Source of the DNA: Motiliproteus sp036960405
GTDB lineage: Bacteria; Pseudomonadota; Gammaproteobacteria; Pseudomonadales; Balneatricaceae
NCBI GenBank assembly: GCA_036960405.1
Contig: JBALWS010000002.1
Coordinates: 48,984 to 112,983 of the forward strand
Reading direction: 5' to 3'
Length of the DNA stretch: 64,000 bases
Shown here: piece after piece, positions 43,735 to 51,656 of the stretch
How the letters are laid out: every line of letters starts with the position of its first letter
Position numbering within the stretch: the stretch's first letter is position 1
Notes under the pieces: generated by a model
Databases searched by the model: none
Seen by the model: only the letters and a program-made list of their open reading frames with translations
What the model was told of the DNA's origin: nothing
Translations under genes and position numbers: made by a program

Positions 43735-44316
43735 TCAGTCAAGCATCGGTGCTACGACCTTATCAACCGCCTCCCGAGCCCTAAAAATCCTCGAGCGAAC
43801 CGTGCCGACAGGGCAATCCATGATATGAGCGATATCCTCATAGCTCATGCCCTCAAACTCTCTTAACGTCAGCGCCATACGCAAATCTTCTGGCAACCGA
43901 TTCAAAGCCTGAAAAACAACCTGTTCAAGCTCCTGCTTGAACAGCTGATTTTCTGGCGTTTCTATCTCATGAAGAACCGTATTTTCATAGTACTGAGCAT
44001 CGTCAACACTCACATCTACATCTGGCGGGCGCCGACCTTTGGCAACCAGATGATTTTTTGCCGTATTAATAGCAATCCGGTACATCCAGGTATAAAACGC
44101 GCTATCTCCCCGAAAATTGGGCAACGCTCGATAGGCCTTAATAAAGGCTTCCTGAGCGACATCCATCGCTTCGTGATGATCATAAACATAGCGTCCGATC
44201 AAACCGATAATCTTGTGCTGGTATTTCTTTACCAACAGATCAAAGCCGCGCTTATCACCTTGCTGCACACGTTCAACCAACTGCTTATCAGTCGGTTCAT
44301 TATTTCCAGTCGACAA
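43735..44316 (-). CDS. rpoE: Extracytoplasmic sigma factor RpoE/AlgU
   Basis: A 193-residue ECF sigma factor. Region 2 (FDLLVKKYQHKIIGLIGRYV, DVAQEAFIKAYRAL, FYTWMYRIAINTAKNHL) and region 4 (MSYEDIAHIMDCPVGTVRSR) match the RpoE/AlgU group. It directs the envelope-stress regulon. The start is TTG at 44316, which fits the family's usual N-terminus. It is the first gene of the rpoE-rseA-rseC-degP operon and divergent from nadB. Confidence 0.95.
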   Translation of the reverse strand: MSTGNNEPTDKQLVERVQQGDKRGFDLLVKKYQHKIIGLIGRYVYDHHEAMDVAQEAFIKAYRALPNFRGDSAFYTWMYRIAINTAKNHLVAKGRRPPDVDVSVDDAQYYENTVLHEIETPENQLFKQELEQVVFQALNRLPEDLRMALTLREFEGMSYEDIAHIMDCPVGTVRSRIFRAREAVDKVVAPMLD

Positions 44317-44432
44317 TCCGTTGAGCCCTTATAACCAGGTATTGAATATTTCGGCTAACCTACCGCGTACCCAGTGTTAATACAACCAAACTACCTAGAG
44401 CCCTCTGCACTATCCTGCCAAGACAACTATTT

Positions 44433-44462
44433 GATAGGAACACAGCAAAGGCAGTTAGTTCC
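44433..44462 (-). promoter_or_regulatory. Possible sigma-E autoregulatory promoter of rpoE
   Basis: On the minus strand GGAACTA, a 16-base spacer, then TCCTATC; compare GGAACTT-N16-TCTAA. The -35 matches well, the -10 only partly. It lies about 115 bp before the TTG start. Confidence 0.45.
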
Positions 44463-44560
44463 AATCATGATGGCAGCATTTTTTTAGGCTGTGGTATGCT
44501 AGCCTCCCTTTGAGGACATTGAAGGTGTGCCAGCCCTCTGGCCCCATGTACTTCCAGCAG

Positions 44561-44588
44561 CCGTTGTGAGCGTCCAACGCAGCAACGG
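44561..44588 (+). other. Leader hairpin just upstream of nadB
   Basis: CCGTTG-tga-GCGT-cca-ACGC-ag-CAACGG, a nested stem of 10 pairs with a bulge, ending 21 bp before the nadB ATG. It could influence nadB translation. No known riboswitch class is recognised. Confidence 0.35.
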
Positions 44589-44609
44589 TCCTTTTCGGTT
44601 TTACTACCA

Positions 44610-46244
44610 ATGAGTAAACAGCTGCATTTCGATGTTCTGGTGATAGGCAGTGGCGCAGCAGGATTAACCCTGGCGCTCAAACTAGCCACCGACGCCCGTG
44701 TCGCGGTGTTGAGCAAGGGGAATTTGACCTCGGGATCGACCTACCAGGCGCAGGGTGGGATCGCAGCGGTCTACGACGCTCAAGACTCCACCCAAAACCA
44801 TATTCAAGACACCCTCGTCGCTGGCGGCCAACTCAGCCACCGTGATGCGGTTGAGTTTACCGTCAACAACGGCAAAGCCAGTATCGATTGGCTAATCGAA
44901 CAGGGGGTGCCTTTCACTCGCAATGACACCAACACGGCGCTACACCTCACCAAAGAGGGTGGTCATAGCCATCGCAGAGTGGTTCATGCCAACGACGCCA
45001 CCGGCAAAGCGGTCTCCGAAACGCTGCTGCAACAAGCCCGCAGAAACAGCAACATCACGCTGCTACCGCACGCCATCGCCATCGACCTGATCACTCGCCA
45101 CAAACTCCGGTTGGCAGATAACCATTGCGTTGGGGCTTATGTCCTTGACCAGCACAGTGGCCATGTTCAAACCCTGCTTGCGCCCTTCGTCATCTTGGCG
45201 ACAGGCGGCGCCAGCAAAGCCTATCTCTATACCAGCAACCCCGACGGTTCATCGGGAGACGGCATCGCCATGGCCTGGCGCGCGGGTTGCCGAGTGGCAA
45301 ATCTGGAGTTCAATCAATTCCATCCAACTTGCCTGTACCACCCTCAGGCCAAATCGTTTCTGATCTCCGAAGCGGTTCGCGGAGAAGGAGGGCGATTACT
45401 ACTCCCCGACGGCTCTCGCTTTATGCATCGCTACGACGAGCGTGAAGAGCTGGCACCACGCGACATCGTTGCACGCGCCATTGACCATGAGATGAAACGC
45501 CTCGGGTGCGACTGCCTATATCTGGATATCTCCCACAAGCCCAGTGAGTTTGTACGTGGTCATTTTCCGACCATTTACGCCAAATGCATGGAATATGGCA
45601 TCGATATCACCAGCGATCCAATCCCCGTTGTCCCGGCAGCTCACTACACCTGTGGCGGCGTGATCACCAATACGCGCGGTCAAACCGACATACCTGGTCT
45701 GTACGCCATCGGCGAGACCGCCTTTACCGGTCTTCACGGCGCCAACCGCCTTGCCAGCAATTCGTTATTGGAATGTTTGGTTTATGGCATGTCGGCGGCC
45801 GAAGATATCCGCACCAAGCTCGACCAACAGAGCGAACTACCCAGCACCCCCTTCTGGGATGAAAGCCAAGTCACAGATTCTGACGAAGATGTGGTGATCT
45901 CCCACAACTGGGATGAGTTACGCCGCTTCATGTGGGATTACGTCGGCATCGTTCGGACAAAGAAGCGTCTACAACGCGCCCTAAACCGGGTCACACTGCT
46001 GCAGCAAGAAATATCTGATTACTACAGCAACTATAAGGTCAGCAAGGACCTGCTGGAATTAAGAAACCTTGCTGTGGTGGCCGAGCTCATCATTCGCTCG
46101 GCGATGCGACGCAAAGAAAGCCGAGGGCTTCACCACACCCTCAACTATCCTGAGCAGCTACCCGAGCATCGCGACACCGTGCTCACCCCGGTGAACTTTG
46201 ACTGGAGTAGGTCTGAATCAATTGCACCCGCAATCGACGAATAG
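44610..46244 (+). CDS. nadB: L-aspartate oxidase NadB
   Basis: A 544-residue flavoenzyme oxidising aspartate to iminoaspartate, the first step of NAD synthesis. The FAD motif VIGSGAAGLTLALKL is at the start. QGGIAAVYD, HTLNYPEQLP-like C-terminus and the catalytic region RYDEREELAPRDIVARAIDHE-type block are present. Its 3' end overlaps the convergent ygfX gene by about 60 bp. The family assignment is clear from length and order next to rpoE. Confidence 0.96.
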   Translation: MSKQLHFDVLVIGSGAAGLTLALKLATDARVAVLSKGNLTSGSTYQAQGGIAAVYDAQDSTQNHIQDTLVAGGQLSHRDAVEFTVNNGKASIDWLIEQGVPFTRNDTNTALHLTKEGGHSHRRVVHANDATGKAVSETLLQQARRNSNITLLPHAIAIDLITRHKLRLADNHCVGAYVLDQHSGHVQTLLAPFVILATGGASKAYLYTSNPDGSSGDGIAMAWRAGCRVANLEFNQFHPTCLYHPQAKSFLISEAVRGEGGRLLLPDGSRFMHRYDEREELAPRDIVARAIDHEMKRLGCDCLYLDISHKPSEFVRGHFPTIYAKCMEYGIDITSDPIPVVPAAHYTCGGVITNTRGQTDIPGLYAIGETAFTGLHGANRLASNSLLECLVYGMSAAEDIRTKLDQQSELPSTPFWDESQVTDSDEDVVISHNWDELRRFMWDYVGIVRTKKRLQRALNRVTLLQQEISDYYSNYKVSKDLLELRNLAVVAELIIRSAMRRKESRGLHHTLNYPEQLPEHRDTVLTPVNFDWSRSESIAPAIDE

Positions 46245-46638
46245 CTTGGTTCGATCCAGAATCTGGAAACACCCAGCTATTCAACGTAGCGCGCCGCCCT
46301 TCGACTGGATCAACGATCCGAAATCGCAGTAGCGTGATCCAGCCCAATACACGACAGCCCGCAACAGGAATCACTTCACACTCGGCCCCATCGCCTAGCT
46401 GGACCGCCCACGTCCGCTCCGTCCAGCGGATCTCTCGAACCGAACGGGAGTGAGTAAGCCAGACATAACGGCGCAACAGGTAAACCGCCTGCCAAGCGAT
46501 CACGCCCAGCAAAAGCATTTTTAAGGGAAGCGGCAACGCATTGATCAACGACGCTACCGCAGCAAGACCATGCACAAGAACAACTAACCAAGCCGAGATC
46601 GGCGAGGTGGTCAGACACAACCGATCAGGCCGGAACAT
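46183..46638 (-). CDS. ygfX: YgfX-family inner-membrane protein
   Basis: A protein of about 151 residues with two N-terminal TM helices (about 15-35 and 40-58) and a C-terminal soluble part. YgfX/CptA proteins are encoded after sdhE and in E. coli act on cell-division proteins as a putative toxin. ATG 46638 overlaps the sdhE 3' end; TTG 46656 is an alternative. The gene ends inside nadB on the other strand. Confidence 0.8.
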   Translation of the reverse strand: MFRPDRLCLTTSPISAWLVVLVHGLAAVASLINALPLPLKMLLLGVIAWQAVYLLRRYVWLTHSRSVREIRWTERTWAVQLGDGAECEVIPVAGCRVLGWITLLRFRIVDPVEGRRATLNSWVFPDSGSNQAIRRLRVQLIQTYSSQSSPG

Positions 46639-46876
46639 CTTCCAAAATGATATCAACGATCCGCTTCAAATCGGGATCGTCCGGGATCACAGTACGCATA
46701 ACCCAGCTAAAAATATCCTGGTCTTCGCCGGCAATCAGCTTTTCAAACCGCTGCTGATCTTCATACGCCAGAGAACGAAAACGATCCTCTAAAAAAGGGA
46801 CCAGCAGCACATCTAATTCCAGCATCCCCCGCCGGCAGTGCCAACGCAGACGATTTATATCGGTTTCGCTGTACAT
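46625..46876 (-). CDS. sdhE: FAD assembly factor SdhE
   Basis: An 83-residue protein with the SdhE signature RRGMLELDVLLVPF (RGxxE) and EDQDIFSWVMR. It attaches FAD covalently to succinate dehydrogenase/fumarate reductase flavoproteins. ATG 46876 was chosen by family length; the frame stays open to 46957. Confidence 0.92.
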   Translation of the reverse strand: MYSETDINRLRWHCRRGMLELDVLLVPFLEDRFRSLAYEDQQRFEKLIAGEDQDIFSWVMRTVIPDDPDLKRIVDIILEDVPA

Positions 46877-47006
46877 CAACCCAACTTCCCCATCAGTCAT
46901 TGAAGATAAAATAGACGAAGATAATACCACAACCGCCACTACAGCAATCGCTCCCAAAATATCAATTTTAAGGATTTATCCTAGATCATGAAGTCAAATA
47001 AAAATT

Positions 47007-47012
47007 TATACT
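47007..47012 (+). promoter_or_regulatory. -10 box of the RsmZ/CsrB-like RNA gene
   Basis: TATACT, 7-8 bp before the inferred RNA start. An imperfect palindrome TAAGGATTTATCCTA lies about 30 bp upstream and might be a regulator site; it is not a good GacA box. No clear -35. Confidence 0.45.
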
Positions 47013-47018
47013 AGCTTT

Positions 47019-47149
47019 GAAAAAGAGAGGAGCGAACGGAGTCGCCAACAGCAACGGATCGCTGTTTAATTCTCAGCAGCACAAGGATACGTGCCACAGC
47101 AAGGATTGCTGGAAACAGGGCCTCAGACGGGATGTCGAGAGGCCCTTTT
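47019..47149 (+). ncRNA. CsrB/RsmZ-like CsrA-sequestering small RNA (candidate)
   Basis: An intergenic segment of about 130 nt with seven GGA triplets, five of them in hairpin loops. GCGA-acGGAg-TCGC, AACAGC-aaCGGAtc-GCTGTT, GCAC-aAGGAtac-GTGC and CAGCA-AGGAT-TGCTG follow one another. The terminator GGGCCTC...GAGAGGCCC itself encloses GAC-GGGAT-GTC. It is followed by TTTTA. This pattern is the hallmark of RNAs that titrate CsrA/RsmA. A -10 box precedes it. The 71-codon frame across the region is not a gene. Confidence 0.75.
47118..47149 (+). terminator. Terminator of the CsrB/RsmZ-like RNA
   Basis: GGGCCTC (47118-47124) pairs with GAGAGGCCC (47137-47145), then TTTT. It lies between the RNA and the convergent OmpA-type gene. 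Confidence 0.75.
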
Positions 47150-47169
47150 ACGTTATAGCCGAATCGTTA

Positions 47170-47826
47170 CTAACCGGCATTCCCTCGGATGTTGAGCTCA
47201 ACCCGCCGATTTTGGCCGCGGCCTTGTTCTAACGCATTATCGGCGATCGGATACCGCTCTCCCCAACCCCGACTCTGCAGCCGAGCACCAGTCACCCCTA
47301 CCCCCGATAAGTATTGCTCGACACTATTGGCGCGACGTTCTGATAACCCTTGATTATATTCAAAGCTGCCCTGGCTATCGGTGTAGCCGTCGATCTGCAA
47401 CTGCGTTTGATCAAACTTTTTTAATACTTTCGATACCGAGTTCAGTACCGGCATAAAGCTACTCTCTAGCAGGTGAGAACCGGTCTGAAAAGTGATATTA
47501 CCCGGCATGATCAAGCGAATCTCATCCCCCCTGCGCTCAACCTGAACACCCGTTCCTTGTAGTTCCTGTCTTAACAGTGCCTCCTGCTGATCCATGTAAT
47601 AGCCAATCCCGCCCCCCACAGCACCCCCTACAAGAGCACCGGTTAGCGCACCCTTTTTGCGATCGCTCTTTGAGCTGACAGCCGCTCCGAGCACGGCTCC
47701 TGTTACAGCCCCTATGCCGGCACCGGTTGCGGTATTACCCACTTTCTGCTCGCCCGTATAGGGATCGATGGTTTGACAGCCCGTTGCTAAAAACACAACC
47801 AAACTTGCAGCCATAATTCTTTTCAC
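47170..47826 (-). CDS. OmpA-family outer-membrane lipoprotein
   Basis: A 218-residue lipoprotein with lipobox LATGC (Cys about 17). A glycine-zipper region (GAGIGAVTGAVLGAA, GALVGGAVGGGIGYY) spans residues 35-75. A C-terminal OmpA peptidoglycan-binding domain (IDGYTDSQGSFEYNQGLSER, GWGERYPIADN) resembles the YiaD type. It likely anchors the outer membrane to peptidoglycan. Confidence 0.93.
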   Translation of the reverse strand: MKRIMAASLVVFLATGCQTIDPYTGEQKVGNTATGAGIGAVTGAVLGAAVSSKSDRKKGALTGALVGGAVGGGIGYYMDQQEALLRQELQGTGVQVERRGDEIRLIMPGNITFQTGSHLLESSFMPVLNSVSKVLKKFDQTQLQIDGYTDSQGSFEYNQGLSERRANSVEQYLSGVGVTGARLQSRGWGERYPIADNALEQGRGQNRRVELNIRGNAG

Positions 47827-48045
47827 ACAGCACCTCTACATATAAATAAAACTAATAACAAAATGAATAGACAAATGAACCATACAAATAGCACTATTCT
47901 TGAATACTAAAATATCGACTCAACTGCTTTTCAATTGAATGGGAAACAGACCTCAGTTAGCCATTTTTTGACTAGCCACCAACCTGCTCTGCTTATAAAA
48001 TGCAGCCATATTACCCGCTATCTCCCAGCGCTCAAGGAGTTCTTG

Positions 48046-49956
48046 TTGTCCAATCTACCCGTTATCATCGGTTTCGGTGGCATAAACCCTGCCGGCAGAT
48101 CATCATTCCATCACGCCTACCGCCGTTTGATACTGGACAAACTTGCCCCCTGTGATGCCCAATCCACGCTATTAAGCCTGGCAACGCTAATGGGAGAGGT
48201 CCGCTTCGACAACGGCCAACTCGTCGATAAGGCCGGCGCCGAAGTCAGTCTGCAACATCTTGAGAGTCGTTTTAAACCCCTGTTGCTGAACAACACCTTA
48301 ATACGCAAGATTCATCCCGACTGGTTCGACATCGATAACATTGTCTTCAACCGCCCTGCAACACTACACCCCGATCAGGACAGCCAAACCTTCACCTTAA
48401 CCAAGCGCCAACTACCAAACCAACTGCCCGCCAACTGGACGGTTACCGACCTGGGCCAAGGCAACGTAAAGGTTAGAATTTCAGGCGAGCTAAACGCGAT
48501 ACTTCCCGACCACAAGGCCACTTCCGTGCGCGCTGCGGGTCAGCTACCAACAGGCTTTAAGCCTGGAACCCTATACCAATCGCGCAATCATCCGCGCAAC
48601 CTTCAGATGACAGTATTCAGCGCATCGGATGCAATCAGCAGCATGGGGATCAGCTGGGACCAAATTCGCGACCTACTGCCACCCGATCAAATTGCAGTCT
48701 ATGCCAGCAACTCCATCGGCCAACTGGATGACTTCGGTTTTGGCGGCCTACTTAAAAACCCGTCAATCGGAAAACGTACCACATCAAAACAGATGCCCCT
48801 GGGCTATGGCCAGATGCCCGCCGACTTCGTAAACGCCTATTTGCTGGGCAACCTCGGCACTACCGGATCGGCTCTAGGTGCCTGTGCGACCTTCCTCTAC
48901 AACCTGCGAAGCGGTGTTGAGGATATCCGCAGCGGCCGGCGCAAGCTGGTACTGGTTGGCGGCAGTGATGCCCCGATAACACAAGAGGTGATCGAAGGAT
49001 TTCGAGCAATGGGAGCCCTGGCCGAAGCCAAAGGACTGATGGCCCTTGATGGCACCACTGCACTAACCGATGACGACCTGCGCCGGACCTCTCGACCATT
49101 TGCCAACAACTGTGGCTTTACCATGGGCGAATCATCGCAGTTCGTGGTGTTGTGCGACGATACCTTAGCCCTAGAACTCGGCGCCCAAATCCATGGAGCG
49201 GTACCCGACGTTTTCGTCAATGCCGACGGCCACAAAAAATCGATATCGGCTCCCGGCATCGGCAACTACATCACCCTAGGAAAATCTGCCGCGTTGATTC
49301 AAAGCATGCTTGGCCAAGACTCGCTGCGCCAACGTAGCTATGTTCAAGCGCACGGCACCAGCACACCTCAAAACCGGCTGACCGAGTCTCACGTTATAAA
49401 CGAAACAGCCAAAGCCTTTGGCATCAACAACTGGATTGTCAGCGCACTCAAGTGTTACATCGGCCACTCTCAAGGCACCGCCGGAGGTGACCAGCTGTCG
49501 CTCTCCCTTGGAGCATGGAAATACGGCTATATCCCAGGAATCATGACGATGGATGCCGTGGCCGAGGATGTACATCGTTCTCACTTAAGATTTGAGCAGC
49601 AGCACATAGAGGTTGGCGCAACAGGAATCGACAGCGTGCTGTTAAATTCAAAAGGGTTTGGTGGCAACAATGCCAGCGCCCCCATCTTAGCGCCGCATAT
49701 CGCCCTGCAGATGCTTGAGCACAAGCACGGCAAACAAGCGATGACCGAGTACCAACACCGACTGGAAGAAACCGAGCAGACCGCGTCGGAATACGACCAA
49801 GAGTCCTGTTACGGCCAAACCCGACCCACTTATCTATTCGGACACAATGTGCTCACCGGCGATCAACTAGAGATCAGCGACAAAAAAATACAGATCCCCG
49901 GCTACAGCAAACCCATCAGTCTTGAGATCGACAATCCGTTTGACGACATGTGCTAA
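48046..49956 (+). CDS. fabY: Beta-ketoacyl-ACP synthase FabY
   Basis: A 636-residue condensing enzyme that starts fatty-acid synthesis in Pseudomonas-type bacteria in place of FabH. The N-terminus NLPVIIGFGGINPAGRSS, catalytic Cys in GACATFLYNL, and His in HGTSTPQN and YIGHSQGTAGGDQ are present. The TTG start at 48046 was chosen because AAGGAG lies 6 nt upstream and it gives the family's usual beginning; the open frame extends to 47935. Confidence 0.93.
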   Translation: MSNLPVIIGFGGINPAGRSSFHHAYRRLILDKLAPCDAQSTLLSLATLMGEVRFDNGQLVDKAGAEVSLQHLESRFKPLLLNNTLIRKIHPDWFDIDNIVFNRPATLHPDQDSQTFTLTKRQLPNQLPANWTVTDLGQGNVKVRISGELNAILPDHKATSVRAAGQLPTGFKPGTLYQSRNHPRNLQMTVFSASDAISSMGISWDQIRDLLPPDQIAVYASNSIGQLDDFGFGGLLKNPSIGKRTTSKQMPLGYGQMPADFVNAYLLGNLGTTGSALGACATFLYNLRSGVEDIRSGRRKLVLVGGSDAPITQEVIEGFRAMGALAEAKGLMALDGTTALTDDDLRRTSRPFANNCGFTMGESSQFVVLCDDTLALELGAQIHGAVPDVFVNADGHKKSISAPGIGNYITLGKSAALIQSMLGQDSLRQRSYVQAHGTSTPQNRLTESHVINETAKAFGINNWIVSALKCYIGHSQGTAGGDQLSLSLGAWKYGYIPGIMTMDAVAEDVHRSHLRFEQQHIEVGATGIDSVLLNSKGFGGNNASAPILAPHIALQMLEHKHGKQAMTEYQHRLEETEQTASEYDQESCYGQTRPTYLFGHNVLTGDQLEISDKKIQIPGYSKPISLEIDNPFDDMC

Positions 49957-50003
49957 CTTCAGCCACAAGCCTTTCCGGCTCGATCCAAGCAAGATTGGAC
50001 AAG

Positions 50004-50795
50004 CTAAACAACCAACTCGCCCAGCACCGACTCAGCATTGCGCCAAAGCTGAGCAGCCAGCAGCTCTGCCGGTAAATCATACAAGCGTTGCAGCTCGCGA
50101 AAGACTTCTGGAAGGTAATCGGGGCGATTCAACTCTCCCTGACGCCCCGCCAACGGCATATCGGGCGCGTCGGTCTCCAACACCCAATGCTCCACGCCCA
50201 GCTGCAACAAGTTACGCTTTAGCTTGAGCGCCCGCGAATAGGTAACCGCTCCACCAACCCCCAGCTTAAACCCCAGCTCAACATACCGTTCGGCTTGCTG
50301 CAGACTTCCTGAAAAGGCATGCACGATCCCTCCACAGTCGAACCTAACGCCACGCAATTGATGCAGCACCTGATCATGCGACTTTCGAGCATGTAGCAAC
50401 ACCGGTAAACGATGCGCTTTTGCCAAATCTAACTGTGCAGCAAACAACTGGCTCTGAGCCTCAACATCGGTATAAGAGTCCCAAAAATCCAACCCAATTT
50501 CGCCTACCGCGATCACCGAGTTCTGCTCCAGCAACCGATCAAGCAAAAGTAGCTGCTCGGCGTTATGCTGACCCATGAAACAGGGATGCAAACCCAACGC
50601 AGGCTTAACAACAAGTTCTCTCGGCTGGGATAAAGCATCACAAAGTCGCAACAGACGCGACCAACACTCTGCTGTAACCCCAGGTATCACGATCGCTCGA
50701 ACCCCCTGAACTTTACAGCTATCCAGCAATTCACTTCGGACCTTATCAAATTCGGTAAAATCCAAATGACAATGTGTATCGCAAAACTGCAACAA
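50004..50795 (-). CDS. TatD-family metal-dependent deoxyribonuclease (YjjV-like)
   Basis: A TIM-barrel hydrolase of about 263 residues. The metal site HxH is in CDTHCHLDF; GEIGLDFWDSYT, LLHARKSHDQVL, GIVHAFSGSL and ETDAPDMPLAG complete the family pattern. TTG at 50795 has AAGGGAGA 6 nt upstream; GTG 50801 and longer starts up to 50864 are open. It is convergent with fabY. Confidence 0.9.
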   Translation of the reverse strand: MLQFCDTHCHLDFTEFDKVRSELLDSCKVQGVRAIVIPGVTAECWSRLLRLCDALSQPRELVVKPALGLHPCFMGQHNAEQLLLLDRLLEQNSVIAVGEIGLDFWDSYTDVEAQSQLFAAQLDLAKAHRLPVLLHARKSHDQVLHQLRGVRFDCGGIVHAFSGSLQQAERYVELGFKLGVGGAVTYSRALKLKRNLLQLGVEHWVLETDAPDMPLAGRQGELNRPDYLPEVFRELQRLYDLPAELLAAQLWRNAESVLGELVV

Positions 50796-50993
50796 CCCCA
50801 CTCTCCCTTCAGAAACACACAAACGCCATGTGCGGCAGATAGTGTCACAGCCCAAATCGGTCAAATGTTAGTGATAAATCGACGGGCGACGACGACTCAA
50901 GCGGACCGGGCGATTAAACGACCATAAGCAGAACAGTAAGGGTAATAAAGGGACGGTAGGCTAGCTATCGGCCCTTCTCAGCAAGGCCGAAAC

Positions 50994-51383
50994 TCAAGCA
51001 CCGACAGGCGGCGTGGTGTGACTTCGATAAATGGCTCTGATAATCCAAACCAAAATTCCGGATAAGCACAACAGCGCACCAGGGATAGCGCCATAAAGAC
51101 CAGGGATCTGCGATAGCGCGATCAAACCAAGAGCCAGATAGATAAAGGGCAAGTATTCATAAACCATTTCAGGAAACTGAATTCGCCCTTTTCTATTTTC
51201 GACCTGATGCTTGGAGTTTTTTCTGCGGTAGGCCGACCGCGTTACCCACACCAGAGCACCTGCGGCATAGAGCAGCGTTGCAGACAGGTAGATCAAAGAA
51301 CTATCAATCAGCGCATACACCGTCATCGCAACGATGATATACAGATAAGGCAACGCCTCATATAACGACTTGGGAATATACAA
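50994..51383 (-). CDS. Membrane protein with internal duplication
   Basis: A 129-residue protein of four TM helices built from two similar halves. IPKSLYEALPYLYIIVAMTV...GALVWVTRSAYRR pairs with FPEMVYEYLPFIYLALGLIA...GILVWIIRAIYRS. A charged loop separates them. No family is recognised. GAGGAGG precedes the ATG at longer than usual spacing. Confidence 0.72.
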   Translation of the reverse strand: MYIPKSLYEALPYLYIIVAMTVYALIDSSLIYLSATLLYAAGALVWVTRSAYRRKNSKHQVENRKGRIQFPEMVYEYLPFIYLALGLIALSQIPGLYGAIPGALLCLSGILVWIIRAIYRSHTTPPVGA

Positions 51384-51613
51384 AGATGGCCTCCTCGCTC
51401 TATCTGAGCAATCGACTTCCTCATCCGTGATGAATATCGTAATAATCGAATACCTTTATCGGTATGACTCTATCTCTCAAATACATCTTTCAACAGCATA
51501 AATCGCGCCAAACGAGTAATACATTGAAATGATTACTCATTAAACCCTAAACAAACACCTGTTTAAATACGGTGTAAAAAAAACCAACACCTGCTCTACA
51601 GTCGTTAGATAAT

Positions 51614-51636
51614 AAAAAGCCCGCAGAGTGCGGGCC
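51614..51636 (-). terminator. Rho-independent terminator after prfC
   Basis: On the minus strand GCCCGCA-CTC-TGCGGGC followed by TTTTT, 20 bp after the prfC stop. Confidence 0.9.
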
Positions 51637-51656
51637 TGGGTAGAGCGATACCGGTG

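Noticed and set aside
47017..47232. 71-codon plus-strand frame in the sdhE-OmpA gap
   Set aside because: It crosses a terminator hairpin and enters the OmpA-type gene antisense; the GGA-loop small RNA explains the segment better.
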